64,000 nt of DNA from Gonatopus flavifemur (Eukaryota > Arthropoda > Insecta > Hymenoptera > Dryinidae): contig JAFFJZ010000029.1 in assembly GCA_018340375.1 (NCBI GenBank), positions 2,418,001 through 2,482,000 of the forward strand, given 5' to 3'. This document shows positions 45,428 through 57,510 of the stretch, in pieces. Numbering within the stretch: the first letter of the stretch is position 1; each line of letters begins with the position of its first letter. Made by a program: the position numbers and the translations under genes. Below the pieces are notes generated by a model. It was not told where the DNA came from. It ran no database searches and saw only the letters and a program-made list of their open reading frames with translations.

Positions 45428-47279
45428 CAGTGTGATTCAAAATTCCCGCACTCTTTTTTGGGAGTAGATTCCTGATGAAATTCTAAAACGATTTGTCCTT
45501 TTGCACAATGCTCTCCGACGCATAATTTCCGAGATATAATTAATTAAAGTTGACTAATTATGAGGTAGATCCATCGGTCATTCAGGAGCGTCATAACAGA
45601 ACAAGAGAGGAAGGTGCTTGCAAAGGGCGCTCATACGATCAGCTGATCGGTATAATCGATACGATTTACCAGCATACAAATTGGTAAATTTTCTATGTAG
45701 AACGATTGAATTCGTCGACACTGTGGAAAAATTGATTATTGTCATGAATTCTTATCACGATATGCTGTAGGTGAAAGTTGTAATTTCAGTAATGATTTTT
45801 ATTACGCGGACAAATGTAAAATAGTGTTATTTCGTAGGGATAGGGATTCAAGTGATAGAAAGAAGTATAACTACTCGTTTTCAATCAGAATTTTCATGTG
45901 AAGAAGGAAACATGAGAATTTTCATTCATCCGATACCCAATTTGAACGGTTTGATCAGTAAGTTTAACACAAGAGATTGGATTCCGAATCCTGTATTCTG
46001 ATTGGTCGAGAATCAATGTATGTTATATCAATCCTCGGCCGTTTCAAATGATTCTTCTGAAGAATGTGTTTTCGACTTATCCTAACCACAACATTGAACA
46101 ATGATGAATTCGTTCGAATTCACCCTTTTTACATCATTCGACGATTATAAAGGGTTTATCGATCGTTAATAACTTACTTGAGATCACTCAAGATCATTCT
46201 AGTTTAAATCAAAATCTAATTCAAATGTGTGCAGGTTCGAGCGCGTTTCTACGTTTAGAAAATGTATTCGTCCTCAAAAGGACGGATTTGGTTAATCTTC
46301 AAAGACAATTCTTTTTCCATTTGAAATAACAATATGCCCTTTGAAGTCATATGTGCTTTCAATGAAACTGTTTCGAGCTGTCACCTGATTGGTTGATTCG
46401 TATCACGAATGGTTGATTTAAGCTAAACAAACCGTATGTGATTACAATGTCAATCAAGTGCAATGATTGGGTCGTATACGATGTCACACCTCGTATTTTC
46501 GTCAAAATTGATGGATTCTGCAAGTTGAAGTAAGTTATTAACATTCGATAAACCCTTTATAATCATCGAATGATGTAAAAAGGGTGAATTCGAATAAATT
46601 CATCATTGTTCAATGTTGTGGTTGGGATAAGTCGAAAACACATTCTTCAGAAGAATCATTTGAAACGGCCGGTGATTGATATAACATACATTGATTCTCG
46701 ACCAATCAGAATACAGGATTCGGAATCCAATCTCTTGTGTTAAACTTACTAATCAAACCGTTCAAATTGGGTATCGGATGAATGAAAATTCTCATGTTTC
46801 CTTCTTTACATGGAAATTCTGATTGAAAACGAGTAGTTATACTTCTTTCTCTCACTTGAATCCCTATCCCTACGAAATAACACTATTTTACATTTGTCTG
46901 CGTAATAAAAATCATTACTGAAATTACAACTTTCACCTACAGCATATCGTGATAAGAATTCATGACAATAATCAATTTTTCCACAGTGTCGACGAATTCA
47001 ATCGTTCTACATAGAAAATTTACCAATTTGTATGCTGGTAAATCGTATCGATTATACCGATCAGCTGATCGTATGAGCGCCCTCTGCAAGCACCTTCCTC
47101 TCTTGTTCAGTTATGACGCTCCTGAATGACCGATCGATCCACCTCATAATTAGTCAACTTTAATTAATTATATCTCGGAAATTATGCGTCGGAGAGCATT
47201 GTGCAAAAGGACAAATCGTTTTAGAATTTCATCAGGAATCTACTCCCAAAGAAGAGTGCGGGAATTTTGAATCACCCTG
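45428..47279. mobile_element. 1852-bp foldback element with ~750-bp arms
   Basis: TA flanks (45426-45427 and 47280-47281). The ends are CAGTGTGATTCAAAATTCCC and its near reverse complement, ATTTTGAATCACCCTG. The left arm is 45428 to about 46178 and the right arm about 46531 to 47279, roughly 95% complementary. The ~350-bp centre is unique and has no ORF. The ends resemble Tc1/mariner-type termini, so it is probably mobilised in trans. Confidence 0.9.
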
Positions 47280-47344
47280 TATACATATATAAGAACACTT
47301 ATAAATTGGTGATTGAACTGAAAAGTTACTGAATGGGAACTCTA

Positions 47345-47577
47345 GTTTTTTGCGAGGACAAGTGTTGTAACTAGCGAATTACTAGAGGAATTTCTACCAG
47401 GGTATTGGGTTTATGTATACTCCATCGTCACGGTTGATGTTATTAAGTTGTTTTCGTATTTCTTTTGCTTAGCGGATTCTTCTGCTCGTCGTGTATGGTG
47501 CTCTCGCTATGGTTCTGGTTTTCTCCAAGTGTACAGTGTGACCGGTTTCCATTGCGTGTTCCGCTATTGCCGACTTG
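47345..47577 (-). pseudogene. Penelope-like element, 3' part (end of GIY-YIG domain and terminal segment)
   Basis: Read leftward from 47577, the sequence gives NPKSAIAEHAMETGHTVHLE, the C-terminal part of a GIY-YIG endonuclease, followed by a stop in the next ~90 bases. 47404-47462 then repeats, in inverse orientation, 59816-59880. It continues the coding sequence interrupted at 58707 by the Pao insertion: the two sides join at the GGATT duplication. Confidence 0.8.
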
Positions 47578-47582
47578 GGATT

Positions 47583-47966
47583 TGTTGGGGGAGCTGGGAT
47601 TTGGAATTTTGAATTGTTGGACTCATCTCGAGAGGAAAAACGATAGGAAAGCGATATGAACGAAGCATTAAGAATAACAATTAACTCGAGAGTTTATTCT
47701 CTTCAAAAATACAAAGTCGAAAATTGAGGTATCGATTACACTGTATACTGATATGGAATGTAATGATATAGGAATTCGCGATCACCACGTGGTTGAATTT
47801 AGTTATGAAAACTCGACGTAGGTCTAGTACATACTCTTAGAATCACGGTTACAAGACGACTCTCTCGAAGAGAGGGAAGAGTACTGAGTAAAGCGTATAC
47901 ACGTGATCGGGTGTGAAATTTGGCGCGATACAATTTTGAATGTAAAATTACACACAAGTCAGAACA
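47583..47966 (-). repeat. Pao 3' LTR
   Basis: Begins TGTTCTGACTTG and ends CCCCCAACA in element orientation. About 95% identical to the LTR at 58319-58701, so the insertion is not brand new. Just upstream in element orientation is a purine-rich stretch (CGAGGCGGGCGGTGA) that could serve as polypurine tract. Confidence 0.93.
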
Positions 47967-48140
47967 TCACCGCCCGCCTCGAAAGGGTACATTCGAAAGA
48001 AAAAAAAGATATATGAGCATGTTGATTTACAAAAAGTATCATCGAAGACATCGAGATCGAAACTTTCGAGCTGAATTTATATATTACTTACTACTATTTA
48101 CAAACTCTCATTTTGAGAACGATGGGATGACATTGGATAA

Positions 48141-49807
48141 TTAAGTCATCGGGATAGATCGAATAATCGGTAGTTGCCGCCCGCCGTGGTTGATTTGATC
48201 AGTTTCGGTTTTGATGTCCACAGGGAGGAAACTTAATTTTCCTATTGGTCGGACGTATTCGGACCGAGCAGTCTTAATTTCTACAACACGAACGATGCCA
48301 TCTTGGCCGGGGTAGCAAGCAATGATTCGTTCGAGTTCCCAGTGACTTGCAGGGAGAGATGGGTTTCGTAATGGAACCATTCGTCCCACGCAGGCTAGAT
48401 TTTGCGAAACGCGCCACTTAGGGCGTTGTTGGAGGGTGTGCAGGTAATTCTTTGACCAGTACTGCCAAAAACCTTCTGAGATACGCTGTACGAGTTGCCA
48501 TCGGGACAACCGATTTTCGTCAAGTCTGAGCACGCTAGGTTCTGGGATCGAACGTAATGGGGCTCCTATCAGAAAATGACCTGGTGTTAAAGCATGGTAG
48601 TCATCGAAATTCTCAGACACAGCGGCAATCGGTCGTGAATTCAAGCACGCTTCGATGCGACAGAGTAGGGTAGTCATTTCTCCGTACGAGAGAGTATGAG
48701 TGCCAGTACATCTTTTCAAGTGATATTGCACACTCCGCACTCCAGCCTCCCATAGGCCACCAAAATGCGGAGCGGATGGAGGAATAAAGTGCCACTCTAC
48801 TCTCTCGCTAGCTAGCTTATTCAAAAGGTTTGAGTCTGAAATGGCAGCGTGGAATGCTTCATCCATTTCGCGGCTTGCGCTTTGGAACGTGGTTCCATTA
48901 TCCGAATAAACGTGAGTGGGTACCCCACGGGGAGATGTCAATCGGATGAAAGCCGCAGTGAATGCAGCAGAAGTGTATCCATCGACGACTTCAAGGTGAA
49001 TCGCTTTGGTTGTCATGCAACCGAAGACGCCGATGTAGGATTTGTAAGATTTGGAACCACGTCCCGATCGCGAGCGCACGAGGATGGGTCCGGCATAATC
49101 TATGCCAACATGTACGAAGGCGCGAGAAGTTCGATTGACTCTAAAATCTGGGAGTTGACCCATAAGTTCTGTCGGTATTTTTGCAGATTCACGGCTGCAA
49201 ATTGTGCAGCGATACAAGACTGATCGCACGGTACTTCGCGCTCGCAGAATCCAATATTTCTCTCTGAGTAGCGTAAGAATTAAAGTGGGTCCGGCGTGTA
49301 GGTTTTGGATATGGTAGTGAGAGATTATAAGAGACAGCAGGAAGTGGTTTTTGAGAATAACTGGATGTTTTGCAGTGTCTGGAAGATTCGAATGACGGAG
49401 TCTACCTTCCACTCTAATAAGATTATTCCTGTCCAGATATGGATTGAGGCTAGCTGAAGAACTCCTCTTTTGTATGGGAGAATTATTCTTGAGGTGATGA
49501 AGTTCTTCGGGGAATAATTCGCTTGCATATATTTTAACCAATAGATTTCGGCCTTTTCGATTTCATGTGCCTGGATGGACCTTGATGGATAAATCTTGTC
49601 GGTAGGTTTAATTAACCCACTGTTGGGAGAAGTTTTCTTCTTGGTTGGAGTGGGACAGCGATGAAGGTATCCCGTAATTCGAAGGAGCTTTGGCCAGGAT
49701 GAATAACGCTTTGCAAGATCCCAATGTTCATAAGCAGCTAAATTGCTAACGACCGTAGCGCGCTGTTCTTCTAAAAGAATTTCTGGTGCGATTGGAGGTT
49801 GTTCAGT
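48141..49807 (-). pseudogene. Pao pol, integrase part (downstream of the insertion)
   Basis: Resumes at the target-site duplication with PPIAPEILLEEQRATVVSNL (49800) in one frame. A frameshift near 49525 leads to the 48141-49541 frame. In that frame a zinc-binding H-H-C-C type region lies near LHAGPTLILTLLREKYWI to CTICSRESA. The core follows: VGIDYAGP (first Asp), VYSDNGTTFQ (second Asp) and GGLWEAGVRSVQ (Glu). The C-terminal part includes RWQLVQRISEGFW and WELERIIACYPGQDGIVRVVEIKT, the extension usual in BEL/Pao. The integrase core itself is undamaged. Confidence 0.92.
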
Positions 49808-50397
49808 AGGGTGGGCCGAAAAACCAAAATTTTTGGAATCCGGAACGTAATAGTGCGGAAAAGACGGTCTGGAGGAACGCAAATCGAATGGAAAAAAGAT
49901 CATTCAAATCGGTCAACATTTGACCCTCGCGCATCGAGCTTGAAGTTTTTCAGTTTTTACAATATTTAGCGAATGCAATATATTTAGTCGGAAAAATTTA
50001 TATTTCACTATTTAGTATGGAGAAATAATTGTTGAGTATATAAGAGAGGTTGCAATCCCTCATAACTCCGCAGGAAAGCTTCAAATCAAAGAATGCCAAA
50101 GGAAAAATCGAATGAATTTTCGTGAGGATTGGGCTCCTGAAGAAATTGAAATTATCTTAAAATCATCTTGTATACAATATAAAAGTTCTTGCTCGTGCAG
50201 CTCTCGGCTCGACTTGAATATCTTCAAGCGACTCAAAACTCACCACGGGAAGGTAGCTACACTTCGAGTTCCGCCCACACCATTCCCAACCAACCATCCA
50301 AAAAGGGCATACATGTTTTTTCTTTATTTTTATGTTTTTTATTTTTTCATGAGGGCATACATAACATACATATTATTGAATATGTAATGGTTTATTG

Positions 50398-52757
50398 TCA
50401 ATTGAAAGTGATCTTCCACTCCCAAACAGGGAATTGTGCCTCGTTCCAGAACAAAGGCATGCTTTTTCTGGACATCAAAGTGGTTCGGATAAAACCATCC
50501 CTATTCTTATACCCAACAACTTTTCCTGCTGCCCCTGTCACCAGCTTAACACAGCGCTCAACTGATTGAGTATGGCAAGGAAATCCTTCAACATCCCAAT
50601 CTGGAATAGATGTAGATTCTATCTGCGAGATTATGTATTCAGTTGAGACATAGCGTAAAAGGGGTGGCGAAGCCGGTTTAGTGGAGTTCCAGTCGATACA
50701 TTGTGAATAGTCTATCGCAGCAAAGTTGATTTTTGGGATCAAAAAATCACGAACTGGCTTCTTTTGCTTTGGATTTGCTGTTCTTGCCTCAATTATTTTT
50801 TTCAGGCAAAGTTCTCTAATATCTCTCCTGTCATCCATTGTCATTGATAAGAGTAAGTTCTCTGGATGAGCGAAGTACGCGTTGCGTTGGATAACAGGAT
50901 CTATAATTTGGAGGAGATTTTCAGGTAAGTACCTTGAGGTTTCGATAACCTTGAACACATGTTTAGGCCCGTCTAGGATAGAACTATTCTTCTTGATGGC
51001 GAACCATGCAGGCATATAACAAGTAAGTATGAACCTCACTATCTGTATCAGTTCATTGGATTGATTGGTTGTTGATACGTATAACCTAAGAGTTCGATTT
51101 GCAGCTGTGAGCCACCGAGCATGACACAGCGGACCAGGATCTGAAACAGCTAAATCTGCAGGACAGTATCCTGATTTGACAGCCGAAACGATATTCAACA
51201 GATACTTCTGATCCTTGCTAAGTTGTTTGAAAATTTCCTCATCAAGAGATGGGATGTCACAATCAATGCTATCGAACTCAACGACGGGTAAACTTTCGCA
51301 CCCCACAAGACATTTACCAATTGAACCAGAAAACGATTTTGGACCTGTAGTTTGGCCATCTAAATGCTCAAATAAATGTCTCAATGGGAGCTCATTAAAA
51401 TGTAACAAGCAAATGATCCATTGGAGTGGTCTTCTGAGAATCATTTCTATATTGTGAATTACACCATTCTTCCATCCAGTATTAGTTGCTGTTCCATCAC
51501 AACCAATTACATCTAAGTCCTCGAGAGAAATCTTACATTCATTTAGATGTGACATAATGCTATCAGTAATATTTCTTCCAGAGCCTGACACATTGGAGAC
51601 ACATGACTGATGTAATTAGACCCTGGCTCTTGAATCAATGAAATGTGTTCCTCTTTCACCAGCCTGCGAAAGTTCTTGGCATGCATTGTTTCAACAACCA
51701 GAGTATCATCTTTCCTGCCATCAAAGTATAACCCTCGAACGATAATATCAATACTATTCTGTAAGTTGGATCTTACACGTGTCTTTGCTCTCCTTAATTT
51801 ATTCTTGTCAATAACGAGTGATTTGTCAGATCCATTCATAATCCCTATATCCTTAAGAACACTCGAGGCCATTGCTGCTGTTGCCCTGTCAGAAATTCCG
51901 TACCTATCGCTCACTAACGCAGTCAATTTGAGTGGAATCCTCATCTGTGTGCTTGTTGATGGCTTATATTTTTTTACAGGGACAAAAGTTTCATCTCCAT
52001 GATTCTCTTCAGATTCAGGCTCTTGGTGTTCGACTTTTGCTGGAGTCGGTTTAAGAGAACTATCGTGCAAGTCTATTTCATCTGAGTTCATGACATGGAA
52101 TTGGCACGAAGATTCTGACCTTTTTCTATCGAAGTGAGTGAGTTCTCGCTCTTGCCTCAGAAGTCTTTTGGTAAGTCTCGTAGATTCTGTTTTGTCAACT
52201 TGTCCTATTTTTCCAAATCTCCCATTCCTTTGTCCGTACATAAATCTAATTTCAAGAAATGGAATTTTCTTTGATTTCTCACAATCACAATCAATGGAAA
52301 TTGGACATGTACAACTTTGAATGCTGTTTTTACAGATGCAGTTCCGAGTCATTGGACATTCACAGTGTGCTACATCGAAAAGTTGTACAGCTTCCTTCTT
52401 GAACTTTCTCAGCTTAACTTTAAAACTTTCTTTTTCTTTGTCCCTGGCGTAAGATTTCCGTATTCTGTAATATGAATCGTGGTATGATTTTATCATTTGT
52501 ATGATTCTTGTTTCTTTAACTGTAGGGACAGTTACTAAATCGTACTGAGCCATAATTTTTCGTGCAACTGCTCCAGCTACAGTGGAAAAACTGACTGTTT
52601 CGTAATTGACTTCCGAAGACAGGTCAAATCGTTCTTCAAAACAACATCTCAAAACTTCTTTGTACGTAGGAAGTTGGGAAGTTGGTAGGTCCTTTGGACT
52701 CCCGAAAATTGGACAAGAAAATACTTTCCGACCCATGTGTTTCCTTGGCGCTTCCAT
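50398..52757 (-). CDS. Family-1 protein, candidate transposase, one frameshift
   Basis: Two overlapping frames (51543-52757, 404 residues; 50398-51591, 397 residues) form one ~790-residue gene. The N-terminal half starts MEAPRKHMGRKVFSCPIFGS. It has a helical Lys/Arg-rich region around residues 110-160 and then a dense Cys cluster (CECPM, CICK, CTCP, CDCEK near 145-180), probably zinc binding. Next are an acidic linker and KLTALVSDRYGISDRATAAM. The C-terminal half has LDVIGCDGTATNTGWKNG, LLHFNELPLRHLFEHLDG, DPGPLCHARWLTAANRT, FPCHTQSVERCVKLVTGAAG and NRDGFIRTTLMSRK. Asp in GCDG, a conserved His and later Glu/Asp residues could make a DDE-like site. The frames join if one A is restored in CCAATG near 51590; the paralogue at 3.85 kb has CCAAAT there. 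Transposase function is inferred from the TIRs. Confidence 0.8.
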
Positions 52758-53129
52758 CTTTCAATGATGGGAAAGCCTTGGAACTACGAAATGTACCCAA
52801 TATAATCAGATGGAATGAAGGCCTACTACGCTCTAAATACCGTGAATATCAGTGAAAAAATAACAAAGTTGTTGAGGTAGTAATTTCTGGATCTCTACGA
52901 AAGAAGATCAGCAACCGCCAGTATGACCGCTTGCTAAAACAAATGAAGTACTTGCTGGAAAAAATGCAACGCCTCTGCTGTGCGCGTATATTTCTGTGCC
53001 GTTCGCGTCACGTGAGTGAGGTAAGCAGTCGATCCGAATATCTGAGCAGTACACTTCTGATCAGCGTGTCCACAACGGATACGAGAACTTACGCATACGG
53101 TGCACACGCAAAACTTCTATATTGCGTAT

Positions 53130-53192
53130 ATGTATGTTTGTATGTATGTATATTATATGTATGTATATATATATATATTTATTTATTTATTC
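53130..53192. repeat. TATG/AT microsatellite
   Basis: Runs of TATGTATG, ATATATAT and TTTATTTAT immediately before the MITE. Confidence 0.8.
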
Positions 53193-53203
53193 ATACATTA
53201 ATC

Positions 53204-53461
53204 CAGGGGGCATAAACTGAAATATAAAATTTTCAGGACTGAATGTGACGCTCTCCAGTGTAGATTAGTGAAAGTTCGAATGGAATGCAGGGAGTGGGGG
53301 TATCAAGTGAATTGATGTTGTATTACCAACACAAGTATACTTGTGTTGGTGATTATAGGTGATACCCCCACTCCCTGCATTCCATTCGAACTTTCACTAA
53401 TCCACACTTGAGAGCGACACATTCAGTTCTGAAAATTTCATATTTCAGTTCATGCCCCCTG
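53204..53461. mobile_element. 258-bp hAT-like MITE with perfect central palindrome
   Basis: The ends are CAGGGGGCATAAACTG and CAGTTCATGCCCCCTG. The 8-bp duplication CATTAATC is exact (53196-53203 and 53462-53469). CAG ends and an 8-bp duplication are typical of hAT. The arms of ~115 bp are nearly complementary, and the centre is a perfect 26-bp palindrome at 53325-53350 (half-site ACCAACACAAGTA). Confidence 0.9.
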
Positions 53462-53719
53462 CATTAATCCAACACTATCAACTATGTTTGTATGCTTGAC
53501 AATCATTTTCTGACACCGAATAATGGAATTTAAACTTTTTCGAGAAAATATATTGCATATTGAAAATTGTAAAAACTGAGAAACTTCAAGTTCGATGCGC
53601 GCGGGTCAAATGTTGACCGATTTGAATGATCTTTTTTTCATTCGATTTGTGTTCCTCTAGACCGTCTCCTCCGCACTATTACGTTCCGGATTTCAAAAAT
53701 TTTGGTTTTTCGGCCCACC

Positions 53720-56700
53720 CTATCGTTCAGTTGGGGGATCTATCTCAAAATTCTTCAGCCACGAAGGTCCGGCCCACCAGAGATTAAGAGTTGATAATTC
53801 TTGTGCAGGTAAGCCGCGGGAGGCGCAATCAACCGGATTCTCGGATGTAGAAACATGACGCCATGTTGCATTTGGAAGGAGCGTTTGAATTGTGGCAACT
53901 CGATTGGCGACAAATGTTTTCCATCGAGATGGAGACTGATTGAGCCAAGCTAATGTGATTGTGGAGTCGGTCCAACAATGACATTTGAAGTTCGAGATAG
54001 GGAGAGCCTTGCGAGTATAGTTGATCAGTTTTGCCAAAAGCAAAGCAGCAGAAAGCTCCAATCGCGGAATGCTCAAAGTTTTGAGCGGAGCGACGGCAGA
54101 TTTGGCAGCAAGCAGAGAATCATGGACGGATCCGCTTATTGAGATGATTCGCAGGTGGAGTACTGCTGCATATGCAGTTGCAGATGCATCAGCAAACCCA
54201 TGAATCTCGACGCAGCTGGTATCTGAACCATACGCTATCCATCGAGGAATTTCAAGTTGTTCGAAATAAGGTAAACTTTCAAGGTATTTTTGCCATTGAG
54301 TCAGTGAATCGAGTGGGATAGGATCATTCCAATCACATTTGAACAGCCACAATTTTTGCATGAGAATTTTCGCTACGATTACAACGGGAGTAACCCATCC
54401 AAGTGGGTCAAACAGCCTTGCAATATTAGATAATATAGTCTGCTTGGTATTTCCGGCAGTGGATGACCGGGTTACTCTGAATTGAAAGTTGTCGCGATTA
54501 GAAATCCACGCAATTCCGAGAACTTTCAGTTGGTTGTCGGAATCTTGTGTATTCATGGATTTCGTTTCGGCAAGACCATGATCGGATGGATCGATGTCTT
54601 CTAACAAGCTTGGACAGTTACTTGCCCACTTTCGCAAGCGGAAATGTCCCTTTTCGAGTAAGGCGACAAGTTGATGCCAGGTGGCGATGGCTAATTGACG
54701 ATCGTCAGCACCAAAAAGACAATCGTCAACACAGAATTGATCCAATAGAACCGGCGAGGCGAGGGGAAATTGTGGTCCCTCGTCACACGCGAGTTGTTTT
54801 AACACGTGTAACGCTAAATAGGGTGCGGATGCTGTGCCGTACGCTATGGTCAGCAATTGGTATTCTTCAATCGGTTCGGAGGGGGATTCACGCCAAAGAA
54901 TGCGTTGATATTCGACATCATTGACGTGCATAGAAATTTGTCTATGCATTTTTTCGATATCGGCGGCATGAACACACCGGGGAAAACGCCATTTGATTAA
55001 TATAGACGCTGCTTCGGTTTGGAGTTTTGGTCCAACTAGGAGATGGTCGTTAAGTGAAGTACCATTCGAACTACGAGAGGAAGCGTTAAAGACAACCCGC
55101 AACCGAGTTGTTGCGCTGCTGCTTCGATATACTGTATGGTGTGGGATGTAATAGACTTGATTTGGATAGCGTTGTGTCGGGTTTGAGACTTTTCTCATAT
55201 GGCCCATTTTTTCATATTCAGAGAGGAATAATCTATATTCGCTGGCTAGAGCGGGATTGCGTTCTAAGCGCTTTTCCGTGGTGAGAAGGCTGCGAACAGC
55301 AGCGGGGCGCGAATCGCCAATATCGATTGATGGATCGTGTTCAAATGGTAATTCAACCACATATCGTCCATCTGAGGAACGGGAATGCGTTTTTTCGAAG
55401 TGACTCTCACATTGTTGCTCTTCGACACTAAGACATTTAGTTGGTGGGATAGCTTCGAGTTCCCAGAAACGGCAAACATCGCTATCTAAGGTTCCAAGAA
55501 TGGTTTGATGGTGAATATGGAATGTTGGAATGGCGGGAGTGGAAGGAGAACCAATAGGTCCTGTCAAAATCCAGCCAAAGGCCGTATTTTGCGCGAACGG
55601 TTCATTCTTGGAGCCATGACGCACGCCTTCACGTATGATTTGACTATATAATTCACTTCCAATGAGAATATCAACCGATTCAGAACTCATTGGGTCTCGA
55701 TCTGCGAGTGATAGCCCGATAACGTGCGGCCAATTTGGTTTCGTGTTGACTCTAGTTGGAATATATTTCGTAAGTGATTTCATAAGGAGAGCTGTAGTTG
55801 AATCAACCGGTTTGTCAACAGTTGTAGGGCTTATTAGAAGTGACGCGGAATAACGAGTCGGTGTTGTTACATCTCCGACTCCGGTGACAATCGTTGAACA
55901 TTTATCTTTTATTGAACGAAGATCTTGCGCAATCTTTTCAGTTATCAAATTAACAACAGATCCAGGATCGATTAACGCCCGGACTCGGACTGAGCGACCT
56001 TGTGGTGACCGTAAAATAACATGCGCGGTAGCTAGCAAAATTCCCGTACGAGGTATTGATGCTTTCGAAAGACAATGAGATGCGAGAGGAGTATCAACTT
56101 GAGTTGAAGTACTAGCGAGATTTGGTGGTTGAGGATCACTACGAGGTTGCTCAGTTTTTTCTGGGAAATGTAAGAGCGTATGGTGTTTCCTTTGGCATGT
56201 TCTACACAAGCGCGTATTAGTACATGCGGTGACGGAATGTTTTGTACTAAAACAATTGATACAACGTTTGCTTCGTTTAATGTAGTCATATTGCTGTGAT
56301 GGCGATTGATTTAAAAACGCAGTACATTGATATAATAAATGAGCCGTGTTACATATTGGACAACTTACATTCGTAGTTGTAGCAGCGTGTGTTGGAAAAG
56401 ATTTAGTTTTCGCGGGTTGTGTCGACTGGTTGTTTTTTTCAGTTTTCACATTAGTCTGCGGGAGAACTTCTAGTGCTCTAATCCGAGATTCGATGGATTT
56501 ATCAAGGGCTCGATAATTTGGCATATTGACTGAACTACCTAGATGAAATTCCCATGCCTTTCGCGACGCTTTATCGAGTCTTTGAGTTACCAAGAAGACT
56601 ATCATATCATCCGATTGGTCAACGGGTCGGCCTAAATTTTTTAGCGCTTCGATTGACATATTGGTTTTATCTCGTAATTCCTGAAGATCTTTGGCAGTTT

Positions 56701-56869
56701 CTGCATCAAGTTGCAGTAAAGAAAACAAGGAATTTGAATGTGAAGAGATTAGGCGATGTTTGTTTTCATATCTCTCTTTGAGAATATTCCAAGCAACCAA
56801 AAAATTCGCGTCTGTTATTGTTAAATGAGTTAAGGAATTAGCTGCATCACCCTTTACACAAGAAATCAA
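53720..56869 (-). pseudogene. Pao Gag-Pol (Gag C-terminus, protease, RT, RNase H)
   Basis: A 1049-codon frame. It begins in Gag (ISCVKGDAANSLTHL, then YENKHRLISSHSNSLF). Cys/His knuckles follow: CPICNTAHLLYQC (near residue 170) and CINCFSTKHSVTACTN to CRTCQRKHHTLLH. The protease motif is VRALIDPGSVVNLI near residue 300 (usual D-S/T-G replaced by DPG). RT blocks are LRVVFNASSRSSNGTSLND, ADIEKMHRQI, AYGTASAPYLA and the active site QFCVDDCLFGA (VDD). RNase H follows with HGFADASATAYAAV, PRLELSAALLLAKL, CHCWTDSTITLAWL and PVDCASRGL. The frame ends at the transposon junction: the last native residues are FEIDPPTE. Confidence 0.93.
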
Positions 56870-57273
56870 AAAATGGAGACTTCAACATTGTCTAAATTTT
56901 TATCGTTTATAATCATGGACGTGAAACGATCGCGGAAACTTTCCCAATCATGAAATAAACCCATAAACGTCGGTAAGGTGATGCGCGGTAGATTCGATAG
57001 TCGAGAAGTTGCTTCGAGAATTGATTGATGAAGTTGACTTACATCTGGAGGTGGTGAGCGTTGTGATGTTTGATTTTCAATAAGCTCTGCCATGAAATCC
57101 GCAGCTTCATGGTAAGCCAGATCGCACTCGTCAAATTCTTCGTTGTTGAAATATTCATGAGAGGTTTTGATTTCTTCGTCCGCTCGGGCATTAATCTGAC
57201 TATCCAAGTCTTGGCACTTGGAGAAAAGAGTTCCCAGAGCGGCTAATCGGTTTTTTGTAACACCGAGGGTCAT
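56866..57273 (-). pseudogene. Pao Gag N-terminal part
   Basis: The start MTLGVTKNRLAALGTLFSKC is followed by an acidic helical segment (EEFDECDLAYHEAADFM) and LPRITLPTFMGLFHDWESFRDRFTSMI, the block usual before the main Gag domain. A 1-base frameshift near 56875 separates it from the pol frame: the frame ends NVEVSIF, where the family has a short bridge to ISCVKGDA. The 57289-57510 stretch (QQRRYIYSLKRALPNF) may be the true N-terminus in a shifted frame. Confidence 0.85.
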
Positions 57274-57510
57274 ATTAGCTCTGCCTAGTTATTTAAAGTT
57301 CGGTAGAGCCCGCTTGAGAGAATAAATATATCGTCGTTGTTGATTGATCAGAGTTTCAATCGACATTTCAATGGCTAAGAGATTAGAATCGCCAGATTCG
57401 ACCGACATCATAGATGTATTCAATGACCCACAAGACGAGAATCTTCGTTGGGAAGAAATGTGGGAAATATCAATCTGATATCCACTGATGAGAGTAAAAG
57501 TGATCGACAA

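Larger units (their letters stand above)
49808..53721 (-). mobile_element. Unclassified DNA transposon with ~200-bp TIRs carrying the family-1 gene
   Basis: Terminal inverted repeats of about 200 bp (49808 to about 50010, and about 53515 to 53721) are roughly 90% identical, both beginning AGGGTGGGCCGAAAAACCAA. The target is Pao pol. GTTCAGT is present at 49801-49807 and 53725-53731; three extra bases (ATC, 53722-53724) separate the right end from its duplication. The duplication is thus 7 bp, or 8 with one mismatch. The only large gene is family 1 (50398-52757). The element also contains a later MITE (53204-53461). The TIR start and duplication length exclude Tc1/mariner and piggyBac but do not identify a superfamily. 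Confidence 0.88.

Noticed and set aside
48849..49223. Plus-strand frame opposite the Pao integrase
   Set aside because: It is the complement of a clearly recognisable integrase coding region.
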